Assembly: GCF_900236475.1 (NCBI RefSeq)
Contig: NZ_LT963352.1
Span: 186,001-250,000 of the forward strand
Direction: 5' to 3'
Origin: Streptomyces chartreusis NRRL 3882
GTDB lineage: Bacteria; Actinomycetota; Actinomycetes; Streptomycetales; Streptomycetaceae
DNA: 64,000 nucleotides
Part shown: positions 1 through 8,933 of the stretch, in pieces
Position numbering within the stretch: position 1 is the first letter of the stretch
How the letters are laid out: each line of letters starts with the position of its first letter
Notes under the pieces: model-generated
The model's database searches: none
Told to the model about the DNA's origin: nothing
What the model saw: the letters and a program-made list of their open reading frames with translations, nothing else
Made by a program: the position numbers and the translations under genes

Positions 1-229
1 ACTTCATCGCCGACCACGACTGACACCCGTCGAACTACCCGCCCGCGCCGCCCAAGGCCGCGCGAAACTGAGACCACGAGGTCTGACTGCCGTACTGGGA
101 GCCCCGATCAGACCCGTCGAGGGTGGCGTTCTGTCACCACCGAATGTGCGACAGAGCCCAGTGAACGGTGTTTGCGGAGTTGTGGGGATCACCTCACAGC
201 AGTTCCGCGCGGCAGGATGACACTTGGCC
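1..229. other. Window edge, no gene assigned
   Basis: No complete coding region is supported here. Bases 3-23 read FIADHD then a TGA stop on the plus strand and could be the last codons of a gene that begins outside the window, but this is too short to assign. Confidence 0.3.
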
Positions 230-1012
230 TCACGCCGGCCCTTGCTTCGGCATGGTGAGGATCTCCGCTCCGTCGTCGGTGATGGCGATCGTGTGCTCGC
301 TGTGTGCCGTCCTGCAGCCGGTGGCACTGCGGAGGGTCCAGCCGTCGGCGTCGGTGACGAGTCGGGCGGTGTCCGCCATCACCCATGGCTCCAGAGCCAG
401 CAGCAGTCCGGGGCGCAGTGTGTAGCCGCGGCCGGGCCGTCCGGTGTTCGGGACATGCGGGTCCTGGTGCATCGTCGAGCCGATGCCGTGACCGCCGAAC
501 TCGGTGTTGATCGAGTACCCCGCCGTGGTGAGAACCGTGCCGATGGCGTGGGCGATGTCGCCGATCCGCGCTCCGGGCCCGGCGGCAGCGATCCCCGCGG
601 CCAGCGCGCGTTCGGTCGCACTGATGAGGGCGACGCTCTCCGGGGGCCTGGTGTCACCCACGATGAAGCTGATGGCGGCGTCGGCGGCCACTCCGCCCAG
701 GGAGACGGCAAGGTCGAGCGTCAGCAGGTCGCCGTCGGCGAGCGGATAGTCGTACGGCCGCCCGTGCAGGACCGCGTCGTTGACGGCGGTGCAGATGTAG
801 TGGCCGAATGGGCCGCGTCCGAAGGAGGGAGCGTAGTCGACGTAACAGGACGTGGCTCCCGCCTCGACGATCATGTCCTTGGCCCACCGGTCGATGTCCA
901 ACAGGTTCGTGCCGATCGTGCTGCGGCTCTTCACCGTCTGCAGGATGTCGGCGACCAGGGCGCCGGTGTCTCTCGCCCGGGTCAGCAGGGTGGGGTTCAG
1001 GATCTCGATCAT
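230..1012 (-). CDS. map: Type I methionyl aminopeptidase (second copy type)
   Basis: A 260-residue cytoplasmic metalloprotease that removes the initiator methionine from nascent proteins. All hallmarks of the type I family can be read in order: the substrate-pocket His in AVNDAVLHG, two metal-binding Asp in GDLLTLDLAV and GVAADAA, His in GGHGIG, Glu in LALEPW and Glu in AHSEHTI. The start was placed at the ATG preceded by GAGAGGG at good spacing; an upstream in-frame start would lack a ribosome site. It is transcribed divergently from the XRE regulator at 1078, and the shared operator at 1040-1067 covers the minus-strand -10 hexamer TATAGT (1039-1044). That arrangement suggests a regulated paralogue rather than the housekeeping copy, which streptomycetes usually keep near ribosomal-protein genes. 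The family call is secure; the specialised role is inference. Confidence 0.93.
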   Translation of the reverse strand: MIEILNPTLLTRARDTGALVADILQTVKSRSTIGTNLLDIDRWAKDMIVEAGATSCYVDYAPSFGRGPFGHYICTAVNDAVLHGRPYDYPLADGDLLTLDLAVSLGGVAADAAISFIVGDTRPPESVALISATERALAAGIAAAGPGARIGDIAHAIGTVLTTAGYSINTEFGGHGIGSTMHQDPHVPNTGRPGRGYTLRPGLLLALEPWVMADTARLVTDADGWTLRSATGCRTAHSEHTIAITDDGAEILTMPKQGPA

Positions 1013-1039
1013 GTGACGCCCTCTCGCCAGAACCAATAA

Positions 1040-1067
1040 CTATACCGGTCATACTGTACCGGTATAG
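1040..1067. promoter_or_regulatory. Perfect 10-bp inverted repeat operator between map and XRE gene
   Basis: The arms CTATACCGGT (1040-1049) and ACCGGTATAG (1058-1067) are exact reverse complements around an 8-bp spacer. Each arm contains a candidate -10 hexamer, TATAGT on the minus strand for the aminopeptidase and TATAGA (1063-1068) on the plus strand for the regulator. A protein bound here would therefore block both promoters. The plus-strand -10 lies about 10 bp before the ATG at 1078, which implies a leaderless regulator mRNA. Confidence 0.8.
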
Positions 1068-1077
1068 AATTCGTGCC

Positions 1078-1380
1078 ATGGTCAGGTTGCCGCTCACTCC
1101 CGAAGAGGTCGAACGCGGACAGCGTCTCGGCGCCCTCCTGCGCCGTGCCAGGGGAGAGCGTTCGATGCTCGAAACCGCGCTGGCCGCGCGCATCTCGCCG
1201 GAGACTCTCCGGAAGATCGAGACAGGCCGCGTGGCCACCCCCGCCTTTCCGACCATCGCGGCGATCGCCGATGTCCTCGACCTCTCCCTCGACGCGGTGT
1301 GGGCCGAGATCAGCGGAGCCGAACGCGTTGTCGGGCCCGCCGGCTCCACCCACCGCTCCCCGGAACGGCTGGCGTCCTGA
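1078..1380 (+). CDS. XRE-family helix-turn-helix regulator
   Basis: A 100-residue DNA-binding protein of the Cro/CI (XRE) type. The helix-turn-helix spans about residues 15-75, with the typical LGALLRRARGE first helix, ALAARISPETLRKIETGR turn-recognition region, and a closing FPTIAAIADVLDLSLDAVW segment. No second domain follows, only a short hydrophilic tail. The start ATG sits immediately downstream of the palindromic operator and has no ribosome site, consistent with leaderless translation. Its partner is the divergent methionyl aminopeptidase; the simplest model is autorepression plus control of that gene. No ligand domain is visible, so the inducing signal is unknown. Confidence 0.88.
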   Translation: MVRLPLTPEEVERGQRLGALLRRARGERSMLETALAARISPETLRKIETGRVATPAFPTIAAIADVLDLSLDAVWAEISGAERVVGPAGSTHRSPERLAS

Positions 1381-1464
1381 GCGACGCCGCGGTGGCCCTG
1401 ACGGTCGGGGCGGCCGCCGAGGCGGCGCGGACTCGGGCCCGGCCCCCCCAAAAAGCGTCCGAGG

Positions 1465-1580
1465 GACTCTGTGCGCAGTCCCTCGTGGATGGTGCGCACC
1501 GCGTTCTTGGCCGCGGCGTAGACGGCCATCGAGGGGGACACGGTCAGGGCGGCCAAGGAGACGATGCTCACCAGGTGGCC
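1465..1580 (-). pseudogene. Short-chain dehydrogenase fragment
   Basis: On the minus strand GHLVSIVSLAALTVSPSMAV and then YAAAKNAVRTIHEGLRTE can be read, which is the conserved S...Y-x3-K active-site stretch of NAD(P)-dependent short-chain dehydrogenases. Neither the Rossmann N-terminus nor the C-terminus is present in any frame around it. It is a remnant of about 38 codons. The rest of 1381-1961 shows no gene that I can support. Confidence 0.6.
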
Positions 1581-1961
1581 CGCCCCTTGCCATCGCCGGC
1601 GGGCCGCCGGGACAGGGCGTGCTGGCCGAGGATCTCCAAGTGGGCCGGTGGAACGGTTGCGTACCGGTCCAGCGCGAGGCGGCCGCGCGCCCTCAAGTCC
1701 TGCTCGGCCTCCGCGGCCAGCTCCGCGGCTCCAAGCGGCGCAGCAGCCCCCGCACCGCCTGCGGAGCCGCGCCCAGCGTACTCACCGCCGGAATCGCTCG
1801 GCTGAGTCAGCGCAGTTGCTCGATGGTCATCCAAGGCCGATGGTCACCAAGGTCGTGTCGGCGAAGTCTGAGTGGCAGTCAATGCTGCTGCGCCAGGGTC
1901 AGTGGAAAAACTCGCAGGCGCGTACACGAGATCCGACAGTGGATGGTCTTGGGCAGGACCG

Positions 1962-2970
1962 GTGACAGTGGCGATGCGGGCGGTTCCGCTGGTGGGCGGG
2001 CCGGTGGAGTTACGGGGTGCGCTGGACGTGGAGATCACGCAAGCCGGGGTGATGCCGCGCCGGTTGCCCGCGTGGACCAAGGAGCAGTACCCCGACCCGT
2101 CGGTGTACGGGGTGACCGTGATGCCTTCGGGCGTGCGGCTGGTGTTCCGCACCGATGCGTGTGAGCTGGAATTCGAGGTGCTCACCTCGACAGGGCAATT
2201 CGACATCGACCCTCAGCCCCGCCCGACGGGCATGGTGGATCTCCTGGTGAACGGCACCCTGGCCGAACGTCGCCAAGCGCCAGTGGGCAAAACGTGCTGC
2301 GGATGGCGGGCCCCGGGGCAGAGCAGCGGCTGATTCCGGGCGATCCGGGGACCATGCGGTTCACCGGGTTACCGTCCGGCATGAAGGATGTCGAGCTGTG
2401 GCTGCCGCAGCAGACTCCCACGGAACTGGTGGAGTTGCGCGCTGACGGCGACGTGCTGCCGCCGATGCCGGACGGCAAACGCCGCTGGGTGCACCACGGG
2501 AGTTCCATCGGCCACGGCATCGAGGCTGATGGCCCGACCGACACCTGGCCGGTGGTGGCGGCCGCGCTGGGCGGAGTGGAGGTGGTCAACCTCAGTCAGG
2601 CGGGCAATGCGCTGCTGGATCCGTACGTCGCCCGGACAATCCGCGACATGCCCGCAGATCTGATCAGTCTCAAGGTGGGCATCATCATCGTAAGCCTGGC
2701 CGCCTTTCGGCTGCGGACGTTCGGCCCTGCGGTGCACGGCTTCTTGGACACGATCCGGGACGGCCACCCGGACACCCCGCTCCTGCTGGCCTCCCCCGTG
2801 AGCTGTCCGGCGCTCGAGGACACCCCCGGCCCGACCGCGATGGGCCCGGACGGGAAGATCACAGCTCTGGGCGATCCGGCCGACGTGGCCGGTGGAGCGT
2901 TGTCACTGGCGGTGGTCCGTGCCGAGCTGGAACGGATCGTGATGGCCCGGCGGACACGCGATCCCCATCC
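1962..2970 (+). pseudogene. SGNH/GDSL hydrolase, frameshifted and 3'-truncated
   Basis: A lipase/esterase-like gene of the SGNH family with its N-terminal beta-rich domain (GGPVELRGAL..., WTKEQYPD, GVRLVFRT) followed by the hydrolase domain with GSSIGHG (nucleophile block), NLSQAGN and a conserved TFGPAVHGFLDTIRDGHPDT stretch. The two parts are in different frames. Near 2288 the DNA reads GGGCAAAACGTG where continuity needs GGGCAACGTG, so two extra A bases break the frame. The sequence loses family similarity at about 2970, where an oppositely oriented hydrolase remnant begins, and the C-terminal catalytic Asp-x-x-His block is missing. Start: GTG at 1962. Confidence 0.72.
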
Positions 2971-3271
2971 CAAGGCCGCGAAGCGCTGGTGGAGGCCCTG
3001 GACGAGGAGCGTGGGGCAGGTGATGCGGGACGCCTCGTCCCAGTAGGGTGGTGGCCACTTCGGTGATCGTGTCGCTGATCGTCGTGCGGCCCCATGTGGA
3101 GTGCCAGCCGTCGGCTCGCTGCTCCAAGGTCCTCGTCCAGGCCTCGTGCCCGAAGAAGGATTCCGCCTCCTCCAGGGATGTGAACGGGGTCGGCCGGCTG
3201 TGCAGCCAGGTCGCGATCCGGGCGGGGGGCCGGCTGCCCGGCAAGCCGGGCAGAGACATCGTCCGAGCCAC
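2965..3271 (-). pseudogene. Alpha/beta-hydrolase remnant
   Basis: On the minus strand the lid and core region of an alpha/beta-fold hydrolase is readable (PFTSLEEAESFFGHEAW, EQRADGWHSTWG). After a frame change near 3040 comes SRITCPTLLVQGLHQRF, the usual strand leading to the catalytic acid. The nucleophile elbow and C-terminal His block are absent. Both this remnant and the SGNH gene end at the same place, so a past rearrangement joint near 2965 is likely. Confidence 0.55.
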
Positions 3272-3280
3272 GGAACCAGC

Positions 3281-3505
3281 TCACCTGCGCTGCGCGTTCA
3301 CGTCACCGCCGGTGTCCAAGACCTGGACCGGGTAGCCATCGACGTCACTCGGGAGCTGGCCTGTGTCGTCGTTCGGGTTGACCAGTACGACGATGCACGG
3401 CGAACCATCGGGCTGGGTGCCCGGCGCAACGCCGACCACCCCGGCGATCCCACCGCCCATCCAGGCCGTGGCTTTCGCCAGGGCGTCAGAGAAGTCGCGC
3501 GTCAT
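3281..3505 (-). CDS. 74-residue stand-alone copy of the protease N-terminal domain
   Basis: A small acidic protein whose centre, AGVVGVAPGTQPDGSPCIVV and then LPSDVDGYPVQV, resembles residues 30-75 of its upstream neighbour (NVVGVGLGYK...QALVALVETK...). The pattern VVGVG-x-G, a turn, a hydrophobic strand and a LP-x-x-hydrophobic-x-G-hPV strand is the small domain that precedes the catalytic domain in Nal1-like trypsin-fold proteases. Its ATG overlaps the protease TGA stop by four bases (3502-3505), so the two are translationally coupled. It has no signal peptide or catalytic residues. It may act as a chaperone or inhibitor of the protease; that is inference. Confidence 0.7.
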   Translation of the reverse strand: MTRDFSDALAKATAWMGGGIAGVVGVAPGTQPDGSPCIVVLVNPNDDTGQLPSDVDGYPVQVLDTGGDVNAQRR

Positions 3506-4629
3506 CGTGTCTCGGTGATGGTGATGCCGAGGAGCTGCTCCACGAGCGGGATCGGGTTCATGATGGTGACGTTCGGCGAGCCCGCGAAGAGCAGTCCCAC
3601 AGCGCCTTCCTCCAGGTCGCAGACCAGGCTCCCCGAGTCACCGCCGGCTGACATGGGAGTGGTGAGGATCTGATTGGCGAACCGTGCGACGCGCCCCTCG
3701 CCATAGTTGACGTCCACGGTCGCGTTGATGTTGAGCACGCGCCCGGTGGTGTAGTTGGTCGTCCGGCCGCACTTCTGCACCACGGTGTCGATCTGCGGTG
3801 CCGAGTTGATCCGCTTGATGTCGCCCACCCAGTACAGGCGCCGGTCCAGATTGCGGAAGTCGGCTTCCGCGATGGCTGCGTCCACGTAGTTCAGCGGTGC
3901 GGCCCCGTCCTGGATGTACTTGATCGGCACGTACCGGCTCAGCCATGCGATCGTGTCGTTTTCCGGGGTGCCGCCGTCGTACGGACCGGGCTGCAGGACT
4001 GGGTCGCCGATACGGGCGTTGTTGGAGTTGGCCAGGACGTGGTTGTTGGACAGCACGTAGTATTTCGGCGGGACTCCGGGAAACGACTGTCCGTCGTAGA
4101 CGCAGCTCCCCAGTGTCCCTGCGGTGATCTTGTAGTGGCCGATGCTCACTCCGCCGCAGGCGGGGCGGACCCGGGGTGTCAGCGCCTGAGCTCTGCCGGG
4201 AGCCAGTCCCGGGGCCACCGGCGCCGGAGCGAGGAACTCGCGCGCACCGGCTGTCGGGGAGCGCTCGTCCAAGGGCTCCTGCGTGGCCTGCCGCCCACGT
4301 GCGACCTCCATGACGCCGTCCATCATGTGCATGGAGACGTTGGGCGCCAGAGCGGGGCCTACGCCGGCGAAGAGGGGACCCACCTCCATGACGTCGAGGG
4401 GCGTGTCGCCGCTGAGTGCGACGAGGTCGTCCCGGGCGAGCAGGTCCTTGCCCAGTTTCGTCTCCACCAGCGCAACGAGCGCCTGCTGGTCGGTGCGCTG
4501 GCCACCGACGTACTTGTAGCCGAGGCCGACCCCGACCACGTTCGGCTTGGAAAGCAGCGCTTCCTGTTCGCTCGCCTGGATGTCTGCCAGTTCACGGAAT
4601 GCGGGGTGGATGAGGTCCTTACGCTGCAT
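3502..4629 (-). CDS. Trypsin-like serine protease, Nal1/S1-type fold
   Basis: A 375-residue protein with no signal peptide. Residues about 25-85 form the small N-terminal domain (NVVGVGLGYKYVGGQRTDQQ). The peptidase core follows from about residue 155 with the triad blocks in order: His in YYVLSNNHVLA, Asp in NYVDAAIAEAD and Ser in SAGGDSGSLVCD. Spacing and order fit the chymotrypsin fold. A Pro/Ala-rich linker separates the domains. Lack of a secretion signal suggests a cytoplasmic processing protease. It is coupled to the 74-residue protein downstream. The gap 4630-4882 upstream holds no gene, and a broken V8-like protease lies beyond it. Confidence 0.85.
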   Translation of the reverse strand: MQRKDLIHPAFRELADIQASEQEALLSKPNVVGVGLGYKYVGGQRTDQQALVALVETKLGKDLLARDDLVALSGDTPLDVMEVGPLFAGVGPALAPNVSMHMMDGVMEVARGRQATQEPLDERSPTAGAREFLAPAPVAPGLAPGRAQALTPRVRPACGGVSIGHYKITAGTLGSCVYDGQSFPGVPPKYYVLSNNHVLANSNNARIGDPVLQPGPYDGGTPENDTIAWLSRYVPIKYIQDGAAPLNYVDAAIAEADFRNLDRRLYWVGDIKRINSAPQIDTVVQKCGRTTNYTTGRVLNINATVDVNYGEGRVARFANQILTTPMSAGGDSGSLVCDLEEGAVGLLFAGSPNVTIMNPIPLVEQLLGITITETR

Positions 4630-4882
4630 TGCGCTTTCCTTTCACGGTGCGGCGGAATCGCGTCGTCGCCCTGGCCAGGACAGTCGAGGCGGAGAGCGCC
4701 CGGCGCGAAGGGGGGATCACATGGTGGACGACGGCTCGGTGTCCCCCGGACTCACCGGCAGCCGGCATGCGGCCAGGGCGCCACCGGCCGCCGCACGCGC
4801 ACAACGAGGCGATGCGGGTGTGGTGGCCGATGGACGCGAGGCACCGCGACTCACGGACGGCGGGCCGGCCGCCTGAGGCGTT

Positions 4883-5959
4883 TCAGACAGGCCAGTTCGC
4901 GAGACCGAACTTGACCAGGTTGACCATGCCGAAGCCGGCGGAGATGACGAATCGTGTGGGGTCGAAGACGTCCTTCTCCTGGCCGGTCACGGTACCGGCG
5001 ACCAGGGGGCCTTCGTTGGGCAGCCACAGCGGTCCTCCGGACCATCCAGGGCCAAGTTGGTAAACGTCCCGTGAGAATTCCAGTTCAAGGCCCGGGTCGT
5101 CGTTGTCGATGTCGACGATCGCCATGTTGAATTCCACTGCGGGTCGCCCCTGGAAGGAGGAAGGATAGCCTGTGGAGGTGTAACGTCGCCGGTAATATTC
5201 GCTCTCTGCGCCGAACGCTACGGAACCCATCCAGCCGAGCCCGCGCCCCAAGGGATTGTAGAGCCGGCAGACGACATAATCGTATCCGGTGACATCCCCT
5301 GCGGCTACACGGAATCCCCGATACTGGGAGACGAAAGAACTACCGAAAGGCCGATGCCCCTGCCGGAAGCCGGGCACGAATTCCATACTCCAAGGACTCG
5401 AGCCCCACGGAGCAGTGACTTGCGGTCAGCATCAGGTTCGGACCGACCAGGACACCGCTTCCAGCCGGTCTGCCGTTTGTGATGACCAGACCGTTCGTCC
5501 GCCACGGATAGGTGAGCCTTTCCGCCTCCACAGCCTTGGGTTCCATGTAGACGCGGCCGGGATGCTCGGCCGTCTGGAACGGCACCAGTCGCGGCAGGAA
5601 CTCATGCGGTACCCATGGCGGCCGGTAACCCTGGGTGCCGTCGATGGCGGGCACCGCCGCCTCTGCACCCGTCGGTTCTACCTCGGTCTGCTCCTTACCG
5701 GGTATCGCCGTCAGGAGCTCCTCGTCACCCGGGCTGTCGAGGAGCTCCCACAGTCCAGGAACTCCTGGGATCTCCTGCGTCCCGAAGGCCAGTCCGGCTT
5801 GCTTTCCGACTGGACATACAGACCCGAGCCCTCAGTCAGAAGATGCCCGATTTCGGGGGGCTCCGGCTCTGTGGCAGGGATCGTTGCGGCGTCCGTGAGC
5901 TCGTCCAGCGTCATGTAGGCACTCAACGCTTCTGGGGACGCCGTAGAATATTCACTCAT
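4883..5959 (-). pseudogene. V8-like glutamyl-endopeptidase-type protease, two frame breaks
   Basis: Read across frames this is a protein of about 358 residues. It starts MSEYSTASPEALSAYMTLDE, then continues in another frame through AGLAFGTQEIPGVPGLWELL and NGRPAGSGVLVGPNLMLTAS followed by HC (catalytic His), and in a third frame through YDYVVCRLYNPLG (Asp) and LGPGWSGGPLWLP (catalytic Ser in GWSGGP). The second break is clear: near 5391 the minus strand reads GAGTCCTTGGAGTATGG where GAGTCCTGGAGTATGG would join the frames, one extra T. The first lies near 5790-5815. The triad is intact, so the decay is recent or the breaks are read errors. No signal peptide is seen. Confidence 0.7.
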
Positions 5960-6599
5960 GGTTTCGACTCATTCTCTGTTCGCAGCGTGACGTATGCGAT
6001 CCGCACATCACTATCACGGCCGACTTACCTCCGAAGGGGCTGGATTTCAGCAGCCTCATGGCCGTTGCCGTCGACCCTGGATGCGTCAGTACAACGCTAC
6101 GTCCACCCAGTTGGCCCTGCATCCCGAAAATCAAGCGATCCTGAGTTTGAGGAGTTGACCGCTAAACGAGTCACCCGTTCAAGCAATCATCAGTAATTGA
6201 CGAATGAATGGTTGAGAATGGATCCTATATGGCACTTCTATTGAACTTCATACGTTTTCCCTGAACTGTTCTGTCAGCTGAATGTGAAGGGACGCCCCGG
6301 TTGCATGGCAGACGGCCACCGCCCGCTCGTCAGGGCGATTGTAAAGTCGCGATGATCTCGTGAGTGTGCAGGTCACGGCGGTGTGAACGGATGCCACCAC
6401 CGCAAGACGAGGTGGTCTCAGGACTCGCGCGTTCTCGGGTGATGAGACGCCCTGAACTGTCCTCGGTGGGCGCTAAGCGAGATTTCAGAAGTTCTGCGCG
6501 TCACGCGTGACGGTGTTCGTGCGGCCGGGGTCGTGGTCAGTCTGCGCCCGGCTCGGGCTCCACCGATGAGTTCTTGCGAGCTGCCGGGCCAGTACGGCC
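5960..6599. other. 640-bp gene-free stretch, locally AT-rich
   Basis: No coding region is supported. Bases about 6170-6270 are clearly richer in A/T than the surroundings. A perfect 14-bp palindrome CGTCACGCGTGACG lies at 6499-6512, about 90 bp before the DUF899 start, and may be a regulator site for it. Confidence 0.5.
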
Positions 6600-7359
6600 A
6601 TGACTGCTGAGAACAAGCCGCCGGTCGTCTCCCGCGGGGAGTGGCTGGCCGCGATCGACACCCTGCGCGTGAGGGAGAAGGCGCACACCCGCGAGGGCGA
6701 TGCGATCGCCGCCGCCCGGCGACGGCTGCCCATGGCCGAGGTGGACCCGTCGGCCCCGCTCGTCGAAGGTAAGGGGCACGCCCCCCTGATCGACGTCTTC
6801 GAGGGCCGCACTCAGCTGTTCGTGTCGTATCACATGTGGCACGACGGCCACACCGCCGCCGACCAGTGCGAGGGCTGTACCTTCTTCACCGGCCAGGTCC
6901 CGCGAACTGTCCTATCTGCACCAGCGTGACGTCACCTTCGCCGTCTTCTGCCAGGGCCCCTACGAGGGGTCCGACCGCTACCGCCGATTCATGGGCTGGG
7001 ACATGCCCTGGTACTCCGTGCCCGCCGAGTCGCGCGAACGGCTCCTCGCCGGCCGCCACTTCGGGATGAAAGCGATCTACCTCCGCGATGGGGACCGCGT
7101 CTACGAGACGTACTGGACCTCCGGACGCGGCGTCGAACCCATGGCGCCGTCCTACGGCATCCTCGACATGACCGTCTACGGTCGGCAGGAGACCTGGGAG
7201 GACTCCCCGCCCGGCTGGCCGCAGCCGTACGAGACCCACGGCCAGCAGTTCCGCAAGGACGGACGGCCGACCGCGCAATGGGCACGGATCGCCGCCGGCC
7301 ACGGCGAAGACCTCCACGGCGGACAGCCCCGCACAGGCGGCTCAGGCTGTTGCTCGTGA
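6600..7359 (+). pseudogene. DUF899 (thioredoxin-like fold) protein, single-base frameshift
   Basis: The N-terminal part reads PPVVSRGEWLAAIDTLRVRE and LFVSYHMWHDGHTAADQCEG then CTFFTG, and the C-terminal part RELSYLHQRDVTFAVFCQGP, FMGWDMPWYSV and VYETYWTSGRG. This is the standard order of the DUF899 family, whose function is unknown and whose fold resembles thioredoxin. The parts are joined only if one C is removed from GTCCCGCGAA near 6898. With that correction the protein would be about 253 residues and full length. A second, intact family member lies at 56536-57219. A genuine recent frameshift and a read error are both possible. Confidence 0.8.
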
Positions 7360-7688
7360 ACCCGCGCCCGACGGCCGTCTCGGCAGCGTGGTCAGGGCCT
7401 GCATGTCCTGCGAACCGTTCACCCCAGTTGCGCGCAGAACTTCTGGAATCGCGCTCAGCTGAGGCCAGGGGCGGTGGTCTAGGAAAGGAAGCGGTCCGTG
7501 ATGATCGAGGTGTCTGACGCCTCATCAACACGAACCGCTTCCTGCGGGCACCACTCTCGATGCCGGCCGGGTCGTGGACCTGGCCGATGTCCTGGACGTT
7601 CTGCCGGATCCCCGCCGCCGTCAGGGCCGCCGCTACCGCCTCGGCGCCCTGCTCGCCCTGTGCACGATCGCCGTGCTCGCCGGCGCCA

Positions 7689-8684
7689 CTAGGTGTATTG
7701 ACCCGCAGGGTTGTTCACGCGGGTGATGGGTGGCTTGCCTCCGAGTGCGGTGTGGCAGCGGTGGTGGTTGTAGGTGTGCAGGAAGTCTGTCAGAGCTGCA
7801 GTCCGCTCGGTGTTGCTGGTGTAGGGCCGCAGGTAGGCCCATTCGTCGAGCAGGGTGCGGTTGAAGCGTTCGACCTTGCCGTTGGTCTGCGGCCGGTAGG
7901 CGCGGGTGAGCTTGCCGGTCGCGCCGAGGTCGGCCAGGGCCTGCTGCCAGGCGAAGCTTTTGCGGTAGGGCCAGGCGTTGTCGGTCAGGACCCGTTCGAT
8001 GCGGTCGATGCCGCAGGTGGTGAAGAAGGCTGCGGCCCGGCGGAGGAAGTCTGCGCAGGTGGCGGCCTTCTCGTCCGGATGGATCTCGCTGTAGGCGAGG
8101 CGGGAGTGGTCGTCGACGGCGGAGTGGACGTGGTCGAAGCCCATGCTGGTGCGGGTGGCGCGGCCGGCTTGTCGGCCGAGGACTTTGTGGCCGCCGCCGT
8201 CGGGGATGCGGCCGAGTTTCTTGACGTCGACGTGGATCAGCTCGCCGGGGCGGGCGTGCTCGTAGCGGCGGATGATCTGGCCGGTGGGCCGGTCCAGGAA
8301 GGCCAGGCGGTTCAGGCCGTGGCGGACCAGGACGCGGTGGACGGTCGAGGCGGGCAGGCCCAGGATCGGACCGATGCGGGCCGGGCCGAGCTTGCGGTCC
8401 TGCCGAAGACGGCACACGCGGGCTTCGATCGCCCCTGCCGTGCGGTGCGGTGTCGTGCGCGGACGGCTGGACCGATCGTGCAGTCCTTGCTCGCCTTCAG
8501 CCCGCCAGCGGCGCATCCACTTGTGCGCGGTGACGCGGGAGATGCCCATCTCGGCGGCAACATGGGCGACAGGGCGACCGGTGCGGACACGTTCGACCAG
8601 CAGCCGCCTGCCGTGAACGGTCAGCCGGGCATTACGGTGGAACACGAAGGCCTCCGTGCGGTGAAGATTCGACACCTCCACCAC
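7689..8684 (-). CDS. IS481-family transposase
   Basis: A 331-residue DDE transposase. The N-terminal helix-turn-helix (LTVHGRRLLVERV...AEMGISRVTAHKWMRRWRAE) is followed by a second winged helix region and the rve integrase core with Asp in LIHVDVKKLG, Asp in VHSAVDDHSR and the Glu region in TNGKVERFNRTL. It ends LGGKPPITRVNNPAGQYT. The C-terminal Thr codon and the TAG stop lie partly in the target duplication, because the element ends ...CAATACA and the flank supplies CCTAG, so the site of insertion provides the stop. The start may be a few codons further in than the GTG used here. Confidence 0.92.
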   Translation of the reverse strand: MVEVSNLHRTEAFVFHRNARLTVHGRRLLVERVRTGRPVAHVAAEMGISRVTAHKWMRRWRAEGEQGLHDRSSRPRTTPHRTAGAIEARVCRLRQDRKLGPARIGPILGLPASTVHRVLVRHGLNRLAFLDRPTGQIIRRYEHARPGELIHVDVKKLGRIPDGGGHKVLGRQAGRATRTSMGFDHVHSAVDDHSRLAYSEIHPDEKAATCADFLRRAAAFFTTCGIDRIERVLTDNAWPYRKSFAWQQALADLGATGKLTRAYRPQTNGKVERFNRTLLDEWAYLRPYTSNTERTAALTDFLHTYNHHRCHTALGGKPPITRVNNPAGQYT

Positions 8685-8745
8685 ACACGGGGGCCTTCGC
8701 CACGATCAAGACCGGCCCCCGTTAACAACGCTCGTGATCAATACA
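7694..8745 (-). mobile_element. IS481-type insertion sequence, 1052 bp, with 6-bp target duplication
   Basis: The left end begins TGTATTGACCCGCAGGGTTG and the right end, read on the other strand, begins TGTATTGATCACGAGCGTTG. The eight outer bases match exactly and later ones partly. The element is bracketed by the direct repeat ACTAGG at 7688-7693 and 8746-8751. It contains one intact transposase gene and so may still be mobile. It sits in the left terminus of a MITE. Confidence 0.9.
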
Positions 8746-8749
8746 ACTA

Positions 8750-8933
8750 GGGCCTGTCGTTTGGATCACGTCGCAGACGCGGGGTCTGGCACGCGCATCT
8801 GCCGCGTTGTCGTCGATCGCCGACGCTCCGCGTCGACTCCCTCCTCCGCCTTGCAGCTGCACGCACCAGACCCCGCTCACCGGCGCTGAGTGGCACTGTC
8901 ACTTCCCTGCGACCTGATCCAAACGACAGGCCC
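8750..8933. mobile_element. MITE with perfect 19-bp terminal inverted repeats
   Basis: A 184-bp non-coding element. The left terminus GGGCCTGTCGTTTGGATCA (8750-8768) is the exact reverse complement of the right one (8915-8933). Inside, a second inverted pair is built on GCGGGGTCTGG and CCAGACCCCGC, so the element can fold into a long hairpin. It is flanked by TA on both sides within CTA...TAG. Ends of this type belong to Streptomyces IS5/IS630-like transposons, which would supply the transposase in trans. It interrupts the ISAs1 gene and its left end carries the IS481 insertion. Confidence 0.85.

Noticed and set aside
8750..8933. Long hairpin considered as a transcription terminator or small RNA
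   Set aside because: The perfect 19-bp termini with TA on both sides and the interruption of a transposase gene mark it as a MITE.
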